NCBI RefSeq assembly: GCF_000002865.3 | Contig: NW_001865039.1 | Span: forward strand, 786,791-850,790 | DNA: 64,000 nucleotides | Direction of reading: 5' to 3' | Source of the DNA: Monosiga brevicollis MX1 | Lineage: Eukaryota > Opisthokonta > Choanoflagellata > Craspedida > Salpingoecidae | Shown here: in pieces, positions 47,452 to 57,265 of the stretch | Layout of the letters: each line of letters begins with the position of its first letter | Position numbering within the stretch: position 1 is the stretch's first letter | The notes under the pieces: model-generated | Told to the model about the DNA's origin: nothing | What the model saw: the letters and a program-made list of their open reading frames with translations, nothing else | Databases searched by the model: none | Program-made: the position numbers and the translations under genes

Positions 47452-49022
47452 GTTGCTGGATGGATGGGACAATGGCCATCAACTGCTCAAGTCCAAATGG
47501 CTGGGAAGGGGACTGAGCTGGGAAATCGAACCCTTTGGGACTCGCTCGGCGCGCTCGGGGCGCCGGGACAAGGCAAGCAAGCGTGCTCGTGCACTGAGAC
47601 GAGAGGGCAAGGACTAGGTGAAAAATGCTCGTCATGCATAGTCGGGCGCGAGTGTGACCGGCTCGGAAATCAAACCTGAGTGGTCGTCGCTGGAGTTGTC
47701 ACGGTGTTTCAAGGGTGCAGGGGCAAGCCACGAGAGGTGCGGCAGCGGCCCTGTAAATGCTGGAGGGTATGTGGGAGCAGGGTGACTGGGGCAGCACCTG
47801 GCCGGGTGCAGGTGTCGGCAAAGCGATGCAACGGCAAGCGTCATGAAGCAAGGCACAGGCCTCGACCTGCCTCTTGGGGCTGTGAATCACGATGATTGTT
47901 TCCGAGTGACCAAGCGTGGCTTGAGCGTCTGCACGGCCAGCCATGCTTGCGTAGGTGGGGTGGGTGTATCACAGTCGCAAGAGCTGCATCATTGTGGGCC
48001 ATTGCAGGTTTTGAAACGGCGAGTGGGCAAACGTGCAAGCCGAGTCGTTGGTGTTGTTGCTTGCACGGATGCAACAAGTGCATGCACGCTTACTCTCAAA
48101 GAAGCAGCTGTCGATGTGGCTGTGATGCGCCTGCAGGCACAGCGAGCCGACCATTGCTCTGTAAGCGAAACGGGAGCCCTGGCTACGCCACAGCGCTGAT
48201 GGGTGCAGTCGCAAGGGCCGTTGTCGGGGCGAATCGTCTCTTTCTTCGACAATCAATAGGATGAGAGCCACAAGAAGCGCCGAGTCTGAGCGGGACAATC
48301 AAGAGTCGCTCAGCGGACATGGGCTCACTGCACGACTGCTTTGATAGTCGCCTCTTCCGAAAACCATGAGCTCGGCTGAGCTGTGACCAAGCTGAAACCC
48401 AAACCCCCCCCTGCCCTTGCTACCGTGTCGCCCCGACGTCTTGCTCGTTTCTGCACCCACTATCCCAGCACCAAGGGGTCAAAGAATGGTTTGGGGATGA
48501 TGGTACCAATGAGACGGTAAAATTTAATGTTGATGCTTACTTGTCCTGGAGGTGACACACCCTCGGACGCCAACAGTTTACGGCAAGCAGAGCATGCTTG
48601 ACGTATCGCTGAGGGATGATAAGATGAGCGTCGTCAGTATCCTTATTATTGTATGGGCTTTGAGTCTGATAGACCCAATGCCACATACATGTCCAAGGCA
48701 GCTGCACGATTCGTATCTCTGAACGTGCCGGGTTGCCGTGAGACGGCGACCAAGGGTGTGTTGATAGGACATCGGGAATGGAAATTGTGGCCCTTGACCA
48801 CTACCGATTCGATTGACACGATCAATCATATCATCACCACCAGAAATGCGGCTGTGAGGTTGGAGCGGCACAGCCTGAGCCTCCATACGTCGACCGAAAC
48901 CCCCAAAAAGCTGCTACACATGCCTGCCAATTACTTGCCATACGACAGCAAAGCAGTGGTCCAAAAGGCTGGATGCCGATCAAAACCAAACACTGGGAAT
49001 CAAAGATGCACGAAGTAGCCGC
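47452..49022. other. Intergenic region of 1.57 kb
   Basis: Between the 5' end of the secreted dehydrogenase gene and the 3' end of METTL5, both minus strand. Several overlapping frames of 80-120 codons exist on both strands (e.g. 47843-48199 plus, 47969-48298 minus), but none has a domain or exon-like borders. I see nothing else supported. Confidence 0.3.
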
Positions 49023-50118
49023 CTAGGTACAGTGGCGTTGCGAACAGTCGAAACGCAGAAAGTCCACTTCAATGTCCACCTAACCGTTGGCATAGGAGGA
49101 GCACACGGTGCCAACTTGTGAGCGGTTTTTTTTTTCTTTCCCCTTCTCTTTTCTTTTTCTTTGGTTGTGTGGGCACACTCGCTTCGCCCCTTTTCGTTGA
49201 GGCCGAGATTCAGCCCAGCTAGCCAGCACCATTCGAACAGGTGCAGAGGGTATCTTGCAGAACGTACGCTTTGCTTGTTGTGAAACTTGTAGGTCTTGGG
49301 CAGCTCGTAGCGGAGCTCGGCAACCACCTCCATCTCTGCCCCAAGCTCTTTCGCTTTGCGCTGCAGAAAGGCCCGTGTTGATGTCTTGTGCAGTGAATAG
49401 ACGGCACCATCCGCAATCTATGGGGCACAACATGGCACGCAACAATATTGGTGAGGCTTGGCATGTGTCACAGCCTCAACTGGTGCATCCACCGCACCTC
49501 GATGGCGCGACGCAAGAAGAGGACATCCAAACCCGCGTTGTGCTTGGTACCAAAGGGAGGGTTCATAACCACCGTGTCGACCTGTCTTGCGCCCGGGCCC
49601 AGCGCCAGAGGCCATGGCTCAAAGACGGCGTCCTTGACACTTTGGCTCATATCCTCGCGCCGAGCAGCGCCACTGCCATGTCCCCGACCCCGACCCCGAC
49701 CCCGACCTCCATGTTTGTCGCGTCCGCCCCGGCTTCGGCCACCACGAGGCGCTGAAGCAGCTGATTCCTCCCCAGCAGGTGCTTCATGAGCCACTGCGTC
49801 CGCCAGCACAAAGTCAATGTCGTCCTCCAGCTCAAGCCGGGCCGCATTGTCCAACGCAATGTCCAGAGCTGCTGAGTCGATATCGACGGCCAGCACGTGA
49901 TCTGCACCCTGCAACGCACATGCGATGCTCAGCATGCCACAACCGCAGCCCAAATCCACAACCGTCTTGCCCAAAAGATCACCAAAAGCGTTCTCCATGG
50001 TAAAGGCCATGTGGGCGGCAATGTGTGCTGACGTCGGATACTGCTCCAGCTCAATCCGTGGCTCTGCAAATGGCTCGACCTCCTGAAGTGCAGCCTCAAG
50101 CTCCCGTAGCTTCAACAT
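49023..50118 (-). CDS. METTL5: METTL5 rRNA m6A methyltransferase with RG-rich insert, 3 exons, 275 aa
   Basis: Exons (minus order): 50118-49498, 49417-49268, 49079-49023; GT-AG, in phase. The N-terminus (LKLRELEAALQEVEPFAEPRIELEQYPTSAHIAAHMAFT) and motif I (VVDLGCGCGMLSIACALQGA), then VDIDSAALDIALDN, match METTL5. The catalytic NPPF box is in VVMNPPFGTKHNAGLDVLFL. The C-terminus (VYSLHKTSTRAFL, AELRYELPKTYKFHNKQ, VDIEVDFLRF) is nearly collinear with the human 209-aa protein. The extra length comes mainly from an insert of about 45 residues rich in Arg-Gly (about 128-165) between the VLADAV strand and the NPPF strand. Family role: with TRMT112, methylates one adenosine of 18S rRNA. Confidence 0.94.
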
Positions 50119-50381
50119 GGTACAGATCTCAAGCGAGCACTCAACACAAATACAACTCCTCCCCCGCCTACTCCAACAGGCGTCTGCCGTCTCCTCCTGC
50201 CACCCGTGTCGAACTCAAAAATAATAGCAGAAAGCCAGCGCCTGTGAACATGCGAGGAGACGTGCAGATGCGGAAGAGTAAATCTCGTCACACTTCCGCA
50301 TATGAGCCCTTTTCCTTTTTTTTTTCTCTCCTCTCTCTCTCTCTCTCTCTGTCTCTCTCCAAACCAATTCAAACCAATTCA

Positions 50382-50416
<35 letters not shown>

Positions 50417-50574
50417 GTCTCTCTCTCTCTCTCTCGCTCTCTCTCACTCGCTCTCTCAACGGCAGCGCGGGCAGGGTTGTTTGGGTCCGGTGCAGAGGCA
50501 ACGTTGAGCGTGGGTGAGCAGCGTGTCTCATTTGATAGAGTTTTTTGTTTGGCCACGCCAGGTTCGCTGTGGGT
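50119..50574. promoter_or_regulatory. Bidirectional promoter region, METTL5 / MMTAG2-like
   Basis: Only 456 bp separate the divergent start codons. A CT-rich tract with a short TTCAAACC duplication (about 50320-50456) fills a third of it. Confidence 0.55.
50326..50456. repeat. Imperfect (CT)n tract
   Basis: About 130 bp of CT/TC dinucleotides interrupted by GT and by a duplicated CCAAACCAATTCAAACCAATTCA segment around 50359-50382. Confidence 0.9.
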
Positions 50575-52362
50575 ATGGCGGGTATCCGCCACCACTCCCG
50601 CGAGGGCAATCGTGGAGGTACGTTGGCCCCTGCGCGGTTTTTGCAAGCTTAATGAACGTCCGCCTGAACCCTGGTCCGCATCCGACCTTTGGAATGCGTT
50701 TTATTCATGTGCGTGGTCGGTCGCAATAGGGCAAGGCCTGTTCAAGTGGGATGATATCAAGACCGAGCGCTATGCCGATTACGAACAGTATCTGGGCCAC
50801 TCGGTCATGGCCCCCATCGGCCGCTGGCAACAAAATCGTGACTTGACTTGGTTTAACAAGAACAAGAAAGGGGCCAGTGAACAAGAGATCAGTGCTTCTG
50901 AGCGACAGGCCCGTGAGCGCCGCCGCATCGAGCGTGAACTCGTTAAGCAACAGGAACAAGACCTTTTAGCCGAAGCCCTGTACGTCGACTGCTCAACAAA
51001 GCACCAACATCACTTTTTACCGTGTCGTGGATGCTTGTCAAACGTTGCTGTGTTTCCTATTGATGGTGCATTTCGCTTGGTTCACACGCTTGCCCTCGAT
51101 GACCACCGGCAGTGGACTGGGGCCCGCTGTGCGGCGAACACCTGGCACCTCAAGTGTCACCAAACAGGACTTGGCCGAAGTCTTGGGCACGACCAAGAAA
51201 GAGGGCGAAAGCGAGAGTGCCTTTTCTTCTGCCGACCGCGTCGCTGGCTTGGGTTACTCGGGGTATGTTTGGCGACCTCTTGTTTTTTGTTTTTTGTTTT
51301 TTGGTTTTTTTTTTGGTTTTTTTGGTTTTTAACCCACATCTCCTGCACACCGATGTCTCCCACACGCTCCACCTTCATCACTTTTTCGAAGCTCTCTCAC
51401 TTCTTGCTGGTATCGTTGTGCCACTTGTGCACTGCAGTGAGGCACTGTTGTCAGCGAGTGATAAGCGTGAACGCGCTTTAGGCATGCGCAGTTTTGAGGT
51501 GCGTGGCTTATGCTTGTGAATTTTGCTCGCGCTCGCTTGACTCAATGCCCCAATTCGCTTGTACCCACCTGGACACTTGCAGGGCCCACGCGGAGCCTCA
51601 TTGGAGGATCGTGGAGCACGCGGTGGCAGTCGAGGCCCAGCTCCAGGTGAACCTGTTTCCAACGCCAATCTTGTAAGTGACGCGCGCATGTTTCGGCAAC
51701 TTGATGGGAATGCCTTGACCACCTGTTCAGCCGGGAGTGGGCGCGCCGGATTCACACTCTTATCCCATTGCTTGTCCAGGAGCCCATTGGTCAGCGTGAC
51801 TTTGGTCGACCCGAGTCACAAGATGCACATCGCCACAGCAAAAAACACAAGAAGGAGAAGAAGCACAAAAAGGAGAAGAAAAAGCACAAGGATCACCGTC
51901 GAGGTGCGCTGTACGCACGCTGCATCGTAACACGCATTTCTCTCCTCACACATGTTCCCCTGGATTGTAGATGCGTCTCCAAGTGCTTCACGCCACCGGG
52001 TGCATGACTACGACCGTGATGAACGACGTGATGAACGACGTGCTGAACGACGTGATGGACGACGTGCTGAACGACGTGATGATCGTCACAATGAGAGTAG
52101 CTCAGAACGGAAAAGCTATGGTCGCGATTCGGAAAGGAGAAGCTATGGCCGTGATTCGAACCGCAATGGGGGTCGTGATGCTGATCGCGACCAAAGCCGA
52201 GGTCGCTCCCGAGAAGCTACCGATAGTGGGCATGAACATCATCATCGCCGCCGCCATGACAGTCGCAGCCCAAGCCCCGCTCCGCGGACCGCAGCATCCC
52301 CGCCCCGCCGCTCGAAAACACGCCACGATAGTCGCAGCCCCAGTCCCAAGCCACGATCATGA
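50575..52362 (+). CDS. MMTAG2: MMTAG2 (C1orf35)-like basic protein, 7 exons, 369 aa
   Basis: Exons 50575-50617, 50730-50979, 51113-51262, 51438-51498, 51583-51672, 51780-51903, 51971-52362, all GT-AG and in phase. The N-terminal block (GNRGGQGLFKWDDIKTERY, then YLGHSVMAPIGRWQQNRDLTWF) is the hallmark of the MMTAG2 family. A Glu/Arg/Gln helix (RERRRIERELVKQQEQDLLAEAL), then VTKQDLAEVLG and RVAGLGYSG, also align with the human protein. The second half has a Lys/His block (HSKKHKKEKKHKKEKKKHKD) and an Arg/Asp/Glu- and Arg/Ser-rich tail with SRSPSP motifs, like splicing-linked proteins. The function of the family is poorly known; nuclear and splicing-related is likely from the tail. Confidence 0.88.
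52011..52085. repeat. Coding minisatellite, 12-bp unit
   Basis: About six tandem copies of a GAACGACGTGAT-like unit in the last exon of the MMTAG2-like gene, translated as repeated D/A-E-R-R. Confidence 0.88.
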
Positions 52363-52544
52363 ATCAGGAGTGGGTCTTGTTATTTCCACTTGCTCTGACT
52401 CTGGGGCATGACACCATTACCCAGCTCGCTCACAAGATACACTTCACAGTTTGAATTGAAAATGACCAACGCATCAGCCTGGCTGTCTGCCTGAACAAAG
52501 GAAAGAAAGAGGCTGCATCACGCGCAAGAAACTCTTTGCAAACT

Positions 52545-54204
52545 CTACATCATGCCTACGACGTTGAGCATTTGATTGAACTTGTCCGGATCTATCAAGT
52601 CCTCGAAAAATTCCTACACCAGAAACCAGCCCAAAGCCCAAATGTGTGAGCTGGCTGGTTTTGTTGCTGAGGCTGCGATAAATGGACATGGAACAAGAAT
52701 ACCTTGCGCATCACGAAGAAAACGGAGCCAATGAGAATGGCTGTTGAGCCACTCGATGACGGCGGGCCGATGCGGCTCACCTACAAACAGCCATGGCACC
52801 CACACCAGAGTACATCATTTGAGGTGAGCTGGAGTTTGAGCGATGACTGGAGGAGGCAAGAGGTGCGGTCAGCTCATGGCCCCAAGTTTGGTCCTAAGGC
52901 TGGAGGCAACACATACCGAAAGACTGGCAGCCACGTCCTCCAGAGAGCCGGCGAGTGTTTTGCAGGACTTCATGAGATATCTCAGGTCATAGAGGACTGG
53001 GAAGAAGATGGCGAGCAACTCATAGAAATCTTGCTCCCGGCGCGGCAAAAGATCGCCCAGCAAGATCTTCATCAAAAAGGCATAGTCGTCTCCACTGTGC
53101 ACAGCCCCAAGGTCAAAAAATGCCCGACACGGTGAGGCCTCACAGAAAAAACAAGCAACATCTTTTGGCAGCCACCGACAGGGCGATGCGCTCGGCCCAG
53201 ATTGTGTTTGTCTTTCCTGACTAAAGCCTTTTGTTGTTGGGTTTTTCGACGCTTCAGGCAAAAGCAGAACAAGGCGTAGCTCTGACACATACATGGAAGA
53301 TGACAGCCAGGTCGTGTCTGGGTTCATTACCAAGCCACTGGTGGTCAAGACCTCGGCAAAGTGGTTGAAGGCGATGCCATCCTATCGTCAGCAGCCGTGG
53401 GTCGAGGTGAATAAACTGTGACTCGAGTCAGAATGGTATACATGGCGCCGCGAGGCTTGGTTGGAAATGGCAGGGCGGTTGCCTTCGCACCGTCTCGATC
53501 CGACTCAGGAGGGACATGGGCCGCAGTGGGTAGTTGGGCAGTGAGAAATCAGTTTTGGTACTGTGATGAAAGTTGAAGATCCAACAGCAGGTGCCCGGAG
53601 GACGATTGCCGTTGTGATCAAAAAAAGCCAAGCTGATGGTGAGCGGCTCCAACCTGATCATACATCAAAGCCGCGGCGTAAAAAAAAAATCAAGAGGGTC
53701 AGCAAATTGAATGCACGAGCAGCGGCAGTGCTGGCAGGTGGGGAGGAAGGCTTGCAACGGGAACAGGGCGAGGGGCTCAAAGCCAAAAGCAAACTTGCAT
53801 GTTGATGTTCGCCACCAAAGTTTGGAAGATGTGATCAGCCGCATTCTTAAAGGTTCCCAGGGGCTTGGCAATCACACCGGGGTATTCCACGCTCTGTGCT
53901 CCGCAAATGCCGAGTTCAAGGTGAGCCAGGCTTGCGAGCGCGACCGACAGGCGTGCGTGCAGCAAAAGTACAGAAGGGCAAGGCGCACCACAGCAATGTA
54001 GGGATAGCTGGAAACAAGGGATTGGAGAGTGCGGATTTCATCCTCGAGGTTATTTTGCCACACATCCTTCACGGAAGATTCCCGGACATTGTGCTGGTGG
54101 TGATCGGAAGGGCAAAAGCGCCGTGTCCAAGGTGAGCAGTGGGCAAGGACAGACTCTATGCCTTGGGGGATCGAGTAGGGTAGGCTTACTCGGCGTCGGG
54201 CCAT
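52545..54204 (-). CDS. CAF1/CNOT7-family protein, probably inactive deadenylase, 7 exons, about 294 aa
   Basis: Exons (minus order): 54204-53989, 53893-53795, 53646-53491, 53381-53293, 53094-52917, 52780-52703, 52613-52545; GT-AG, phases agree. The joined protein aligns along all of human CNOT7: VWQNNLEDEIRTLQSLVSSY, YPGVIAKPLGTF, NRPPGTCCWIFNF, FAEVLTTSGLVM, DDYAFLMKILLG, FFPVLYDLRYLMKSCKTLAGSLEDVA, RIGPPSSSGSTAILIGSVFF, FFEDLIDPDKFN. Of the DEDDh catalytic set, Glu75 and Asp190 are kept, but the first Asp is Ser73, the His is Ser254, and the last Asp is Thr259. CAF1 normally removes mRNA poly(A) tails inside CCR4-NOT; this copy may only be structural. The start at 54204 is the first in-frame ATG and is the least certain point. 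Confidence 0.85.
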
Positions 54205-55037
54205 AATGCTGTGCCCAAACTGATCGGTGTCAACGAGAGTGCCGTGGCAGCGCGGTGCCCAGGCTTGAGCGCGAGTCACAAACGGCGGCTCCAAGCACTG
54301 CCAGGGGCGGTGAGGAGCTTAACAGGTCCCTAGCGTCAAAAATGTCGAACCAGCCACCAGCTGCAAGAGGACGCTGGTCCTACAGCAGCGGCCAAGCCTT
54401 GGACAAGGCTAGCAGACAAGCACAAAGAAAATTTGAATACCAATACCAATTCCTTTATACGCGACGTCAAGGTCTGGTCTGTTCAACCGCTCCGACCCGA
54501 GCGCTGCCGTTTGCCAAAACTGCAGTGCTGAGCACAAGAAGAAAAAAAAAAACAGCAACGCCTTTGTTCTACTAGCAGCCGACAGCAAAACACAACAGTG
54601 ATAAACAACAGGTCAACCCCGGCCTTACATCTGGTAACCCAGTCCTCGAAACCAGTGAGTGGGTGACGACACGGAGAGAGAGAGAGAGAGAGATGAATTT
54701 GTTTCGGTGTGACACAAAGGAAAAGCACAACTACAGTACCACATGTGAGAGAAGAAGAATGAAGTCAAAAGAACACACACACACACACACACACAAAGAG
54801 GAGCTGTTCTCACTGTTGTTGTTGTTGTTGTTGATGTCAGTGGTTTTTTTTTCGTGCTTTTGTGTGTGTGTGTATCTGCTTTCAAGCTCTTCTGCCTGGA
54901 GCTTGAGCTGAGGGCGGTGTGGTGTCAACCAGGTTGTGAGGGGGTGCGAATACCTGCTGATCACGACTGGCCCTCAGGACTGCTGACGGCGTATCTTTTC
55001 CTCGTTCTTTTTGGCTCTCCTCGTATCATACGGAAGG
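54205..55037. promoter_or_regulatory. Divergent intergenic region, CAF1-like / EI24
   Basis: About 830 bp with AG (54674-54693), CA (54774-54795), GTT (54815-54833) and GT (54860-54874) short repeats. No exon with support. Confidence 0.45.
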
Positions 55038-56814
55038 ATGAGCGAGGTGACGCGGCGACCTGCGCCGAGTCAGGGCGATGAGAGGTCGAAACCGCCCGCA
55101 CCGTCGGTCGAGGCTGCTGTGGAGCCCCGGCCCATGTCCTCTCCGTTCCTGTGCATGATTCAAGGCATCCTTCATTCTCTCAACTTTGCCATCGTCCTGC
55201 GCGTCCTGATTGGGTGAGACTTGCACACCGGCTTGACTTGTCCATGCGCTCTTGCAATGTTCTCCCATGCACTCGGTCGGTCACTTGGGATTTCCCGACT
55301 GTGCCTCCTTTCAAACCGTCCACCAGGAGCCCAGCCTGCCGTGCCAATGTCTGGAACTGCATCTTGTTAAATGGTTGTCTCTTCCTGGTACGTTCTTGGT
55401 TTCCCCGAACAGCTCCAAGACATTGTACCCGAAAACCCGAAAACGTTGCGCTGTGTCCCGCCCTGTTTCTGTTCCTGTTCCTGTGCCCGTCTAACCCTTG
55501 TCTTCCGTTTGCCTCCTCTGATTGGATTCGCTCAACCCTTCAATAGGGCTCTCTGGGTCTCTACCATTTCTGTACCTGGCCACTGATTCAATACATTCTT
55601 TATCCAGTACCTTCAGATGACTTGGATGCGAGCGAGGAACAGCCCATCCCCCCATGGTGTGTGCTCCTACCGTGCCGCGCGGGGTCCCAGCCCTTTGACT
55701 CATTCCAACCTTGATGCGGTTTGTATATGGATCGAGCAGGCCAGCTGCCGAGTTTTTCCTCTTTGGCATGTTTCAAATTTTATGGGTAGTGCCCATGTTC
55801 ATCTTGACCAAAGTGCTCAACGCCATTTATTGCCAGGTACGCCAACGTTACGATAGCTTGAAGAACAAGGTCCTGATCGACCTTTACGCCAGGTTCGAAG
55901 CCCAGCGCAAGCCTCACAGAGACCCCTTTTGGGCCTCTAACCGCTTGCCCCCATCAAACTGCAGTTGGTCGCGCGCGAAGCATTTGTTTTTCTGCGTGGT
56001 CAGGAAAATACTGCGTACCAACATGTCAAGGACCGCGAGTACGCACTTCATACAGTGACCCCCCGCGCCCCTTTCTTTCGCCTTTCTTGTTTGTTTGTTT
56101 GTTTTTTCCCTTCCTGACACGCTCGCTGATCCCCTCACATCCAAAACACCCGCCCGCTTGTGCCTCACGCTCTATTCCTTTACCCAAAATGGTGAAAAAC
56201 AATACCTTGACCCGATTTGATAGCGTGCTCAATTGGATGGGCATGGTGCTGGCTGATCTGACGTTTAGCACAACCATGCAACTGCTTATGCTGCTTCAAG
56301 TATGATGCCGTTGCCTACCTGCATAAGTCTGTCACTGACTGGCCTCATTCTTCGTTGCTCATGCCGGCTGCCTCGGCTCGGTTGGCCTGGACAGGCCTCA
56401 GCCATGGCCTTTATTCCAACCATAGGACCCGTTCTATGTTTTATATACACGTGTTGGATCACGAGTCTGTATTGCTTTGAGTACTCCTGGATCAGCGCCG
56501 GCTGGTCGCTGCAGAAGCGTGTCACCTACTTTGAAGAGCACTGGGCTTACTTTCTCGGCTTTGGGCTGGCCTACACGACCGCGACCTATTTCCTAAGCTT
56601 TCTCGTGTCCACAGGCACCTTCGCTTTGCTGTTTCCCTTCCTCCTCATCATTGCCACCAGTGCAGAGCCGACCGCCCACGACGACACAACCACCATTGCC
56701 ATCCTACTTCCAGGCCGGATCGCCATTTGCTGGCCTACGCGACCCCTGACCCACCGAGTCTTGCTGCGCCTCATTCCCTCCAAACGGATCAAGCAACAAA
56801 TGGCCCACATTTAA
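55038..56814 (+). CDS. EI24: EI24/CysZ-family ER membrane protein, 7 exons, 324 aa
   Basis: Exons 55038-55213, 55327-55387, 55547-55656, 55740-55836, 56004-56038, 56224-56299, 56395-56814; GT-AG, phases consistent. A Ser/Pro/Glu-rich cytosolic N-terminus of about 35 residues is followed by several hydrophobic spans: about FLCMIQGILHSLNFAIVLRVLIG, VWNCILLNGCLFL..., FFLFGMFQILWVVPMFILTKVLNAIYCQ, WMGMVLADLTF...LLMLLQ. The signature SLYCFEYSWISAGWSLQKRVTYFEEHWAYFLGFGL is the strongest match to animal and plant EI24 (human SLYCFEYRWFNKG...RNWPYYFGFGLP). Family role: ER membrane protein linked to autophagy and apoptosis in animals. The exon of 35 bases and the late acceptor of exon 6 are supported by phase. 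Confidence 0.92.
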
Positions 56815-57265
56815 GCATCCCACATTCAGTCCGATCATGCCCACCCCCCCTCACAACCAATTTTCAAGCCATCCTTGGCAACTAATCGACTCTTAACAGG
56901 TTCATGAGACAAGACGCATCCCGATTGCTATTCATCGCATGAGCCATGACTGACTGGACAAAAATCATCCCAGCCCGAAAATTCGATTCAAAATTAGCCA
57001 CATTCATTGCCTGGCGGAGCGAAGGAGGATGGCTTTGATTGACACAAGTTTCAAGGCACGGCGAGACGAGGCGAGACAAAGCTAAGCAAATCAAGCTGAT
57101 GCAGACCAAGACCGGCCCGAGAGAGAGGACGGAACAAGGAGCGAAACAAAATCACCCGGCGGATAAAGCATCAATCTGAGGTGCGCAAAATGCACACTTG
57201 AAGAGCTGCCATTCTTGTCCGGTTGCGTCGACACAGACGCCTCAAGCATTGACTCGCAAAATTGC
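56815..57265. other. Convergent 3' region, EI24 / esterase
   Basis: Tail-to-tail spacer of about 450 bp; no gene seen. Confidence 0.4.

Noticed and set aside
47690-48300. Overlapping 100-120 codon frames on both strands
   Set aside because: No domain, composition driven by GC-rich sequence, and no matching exon chain.
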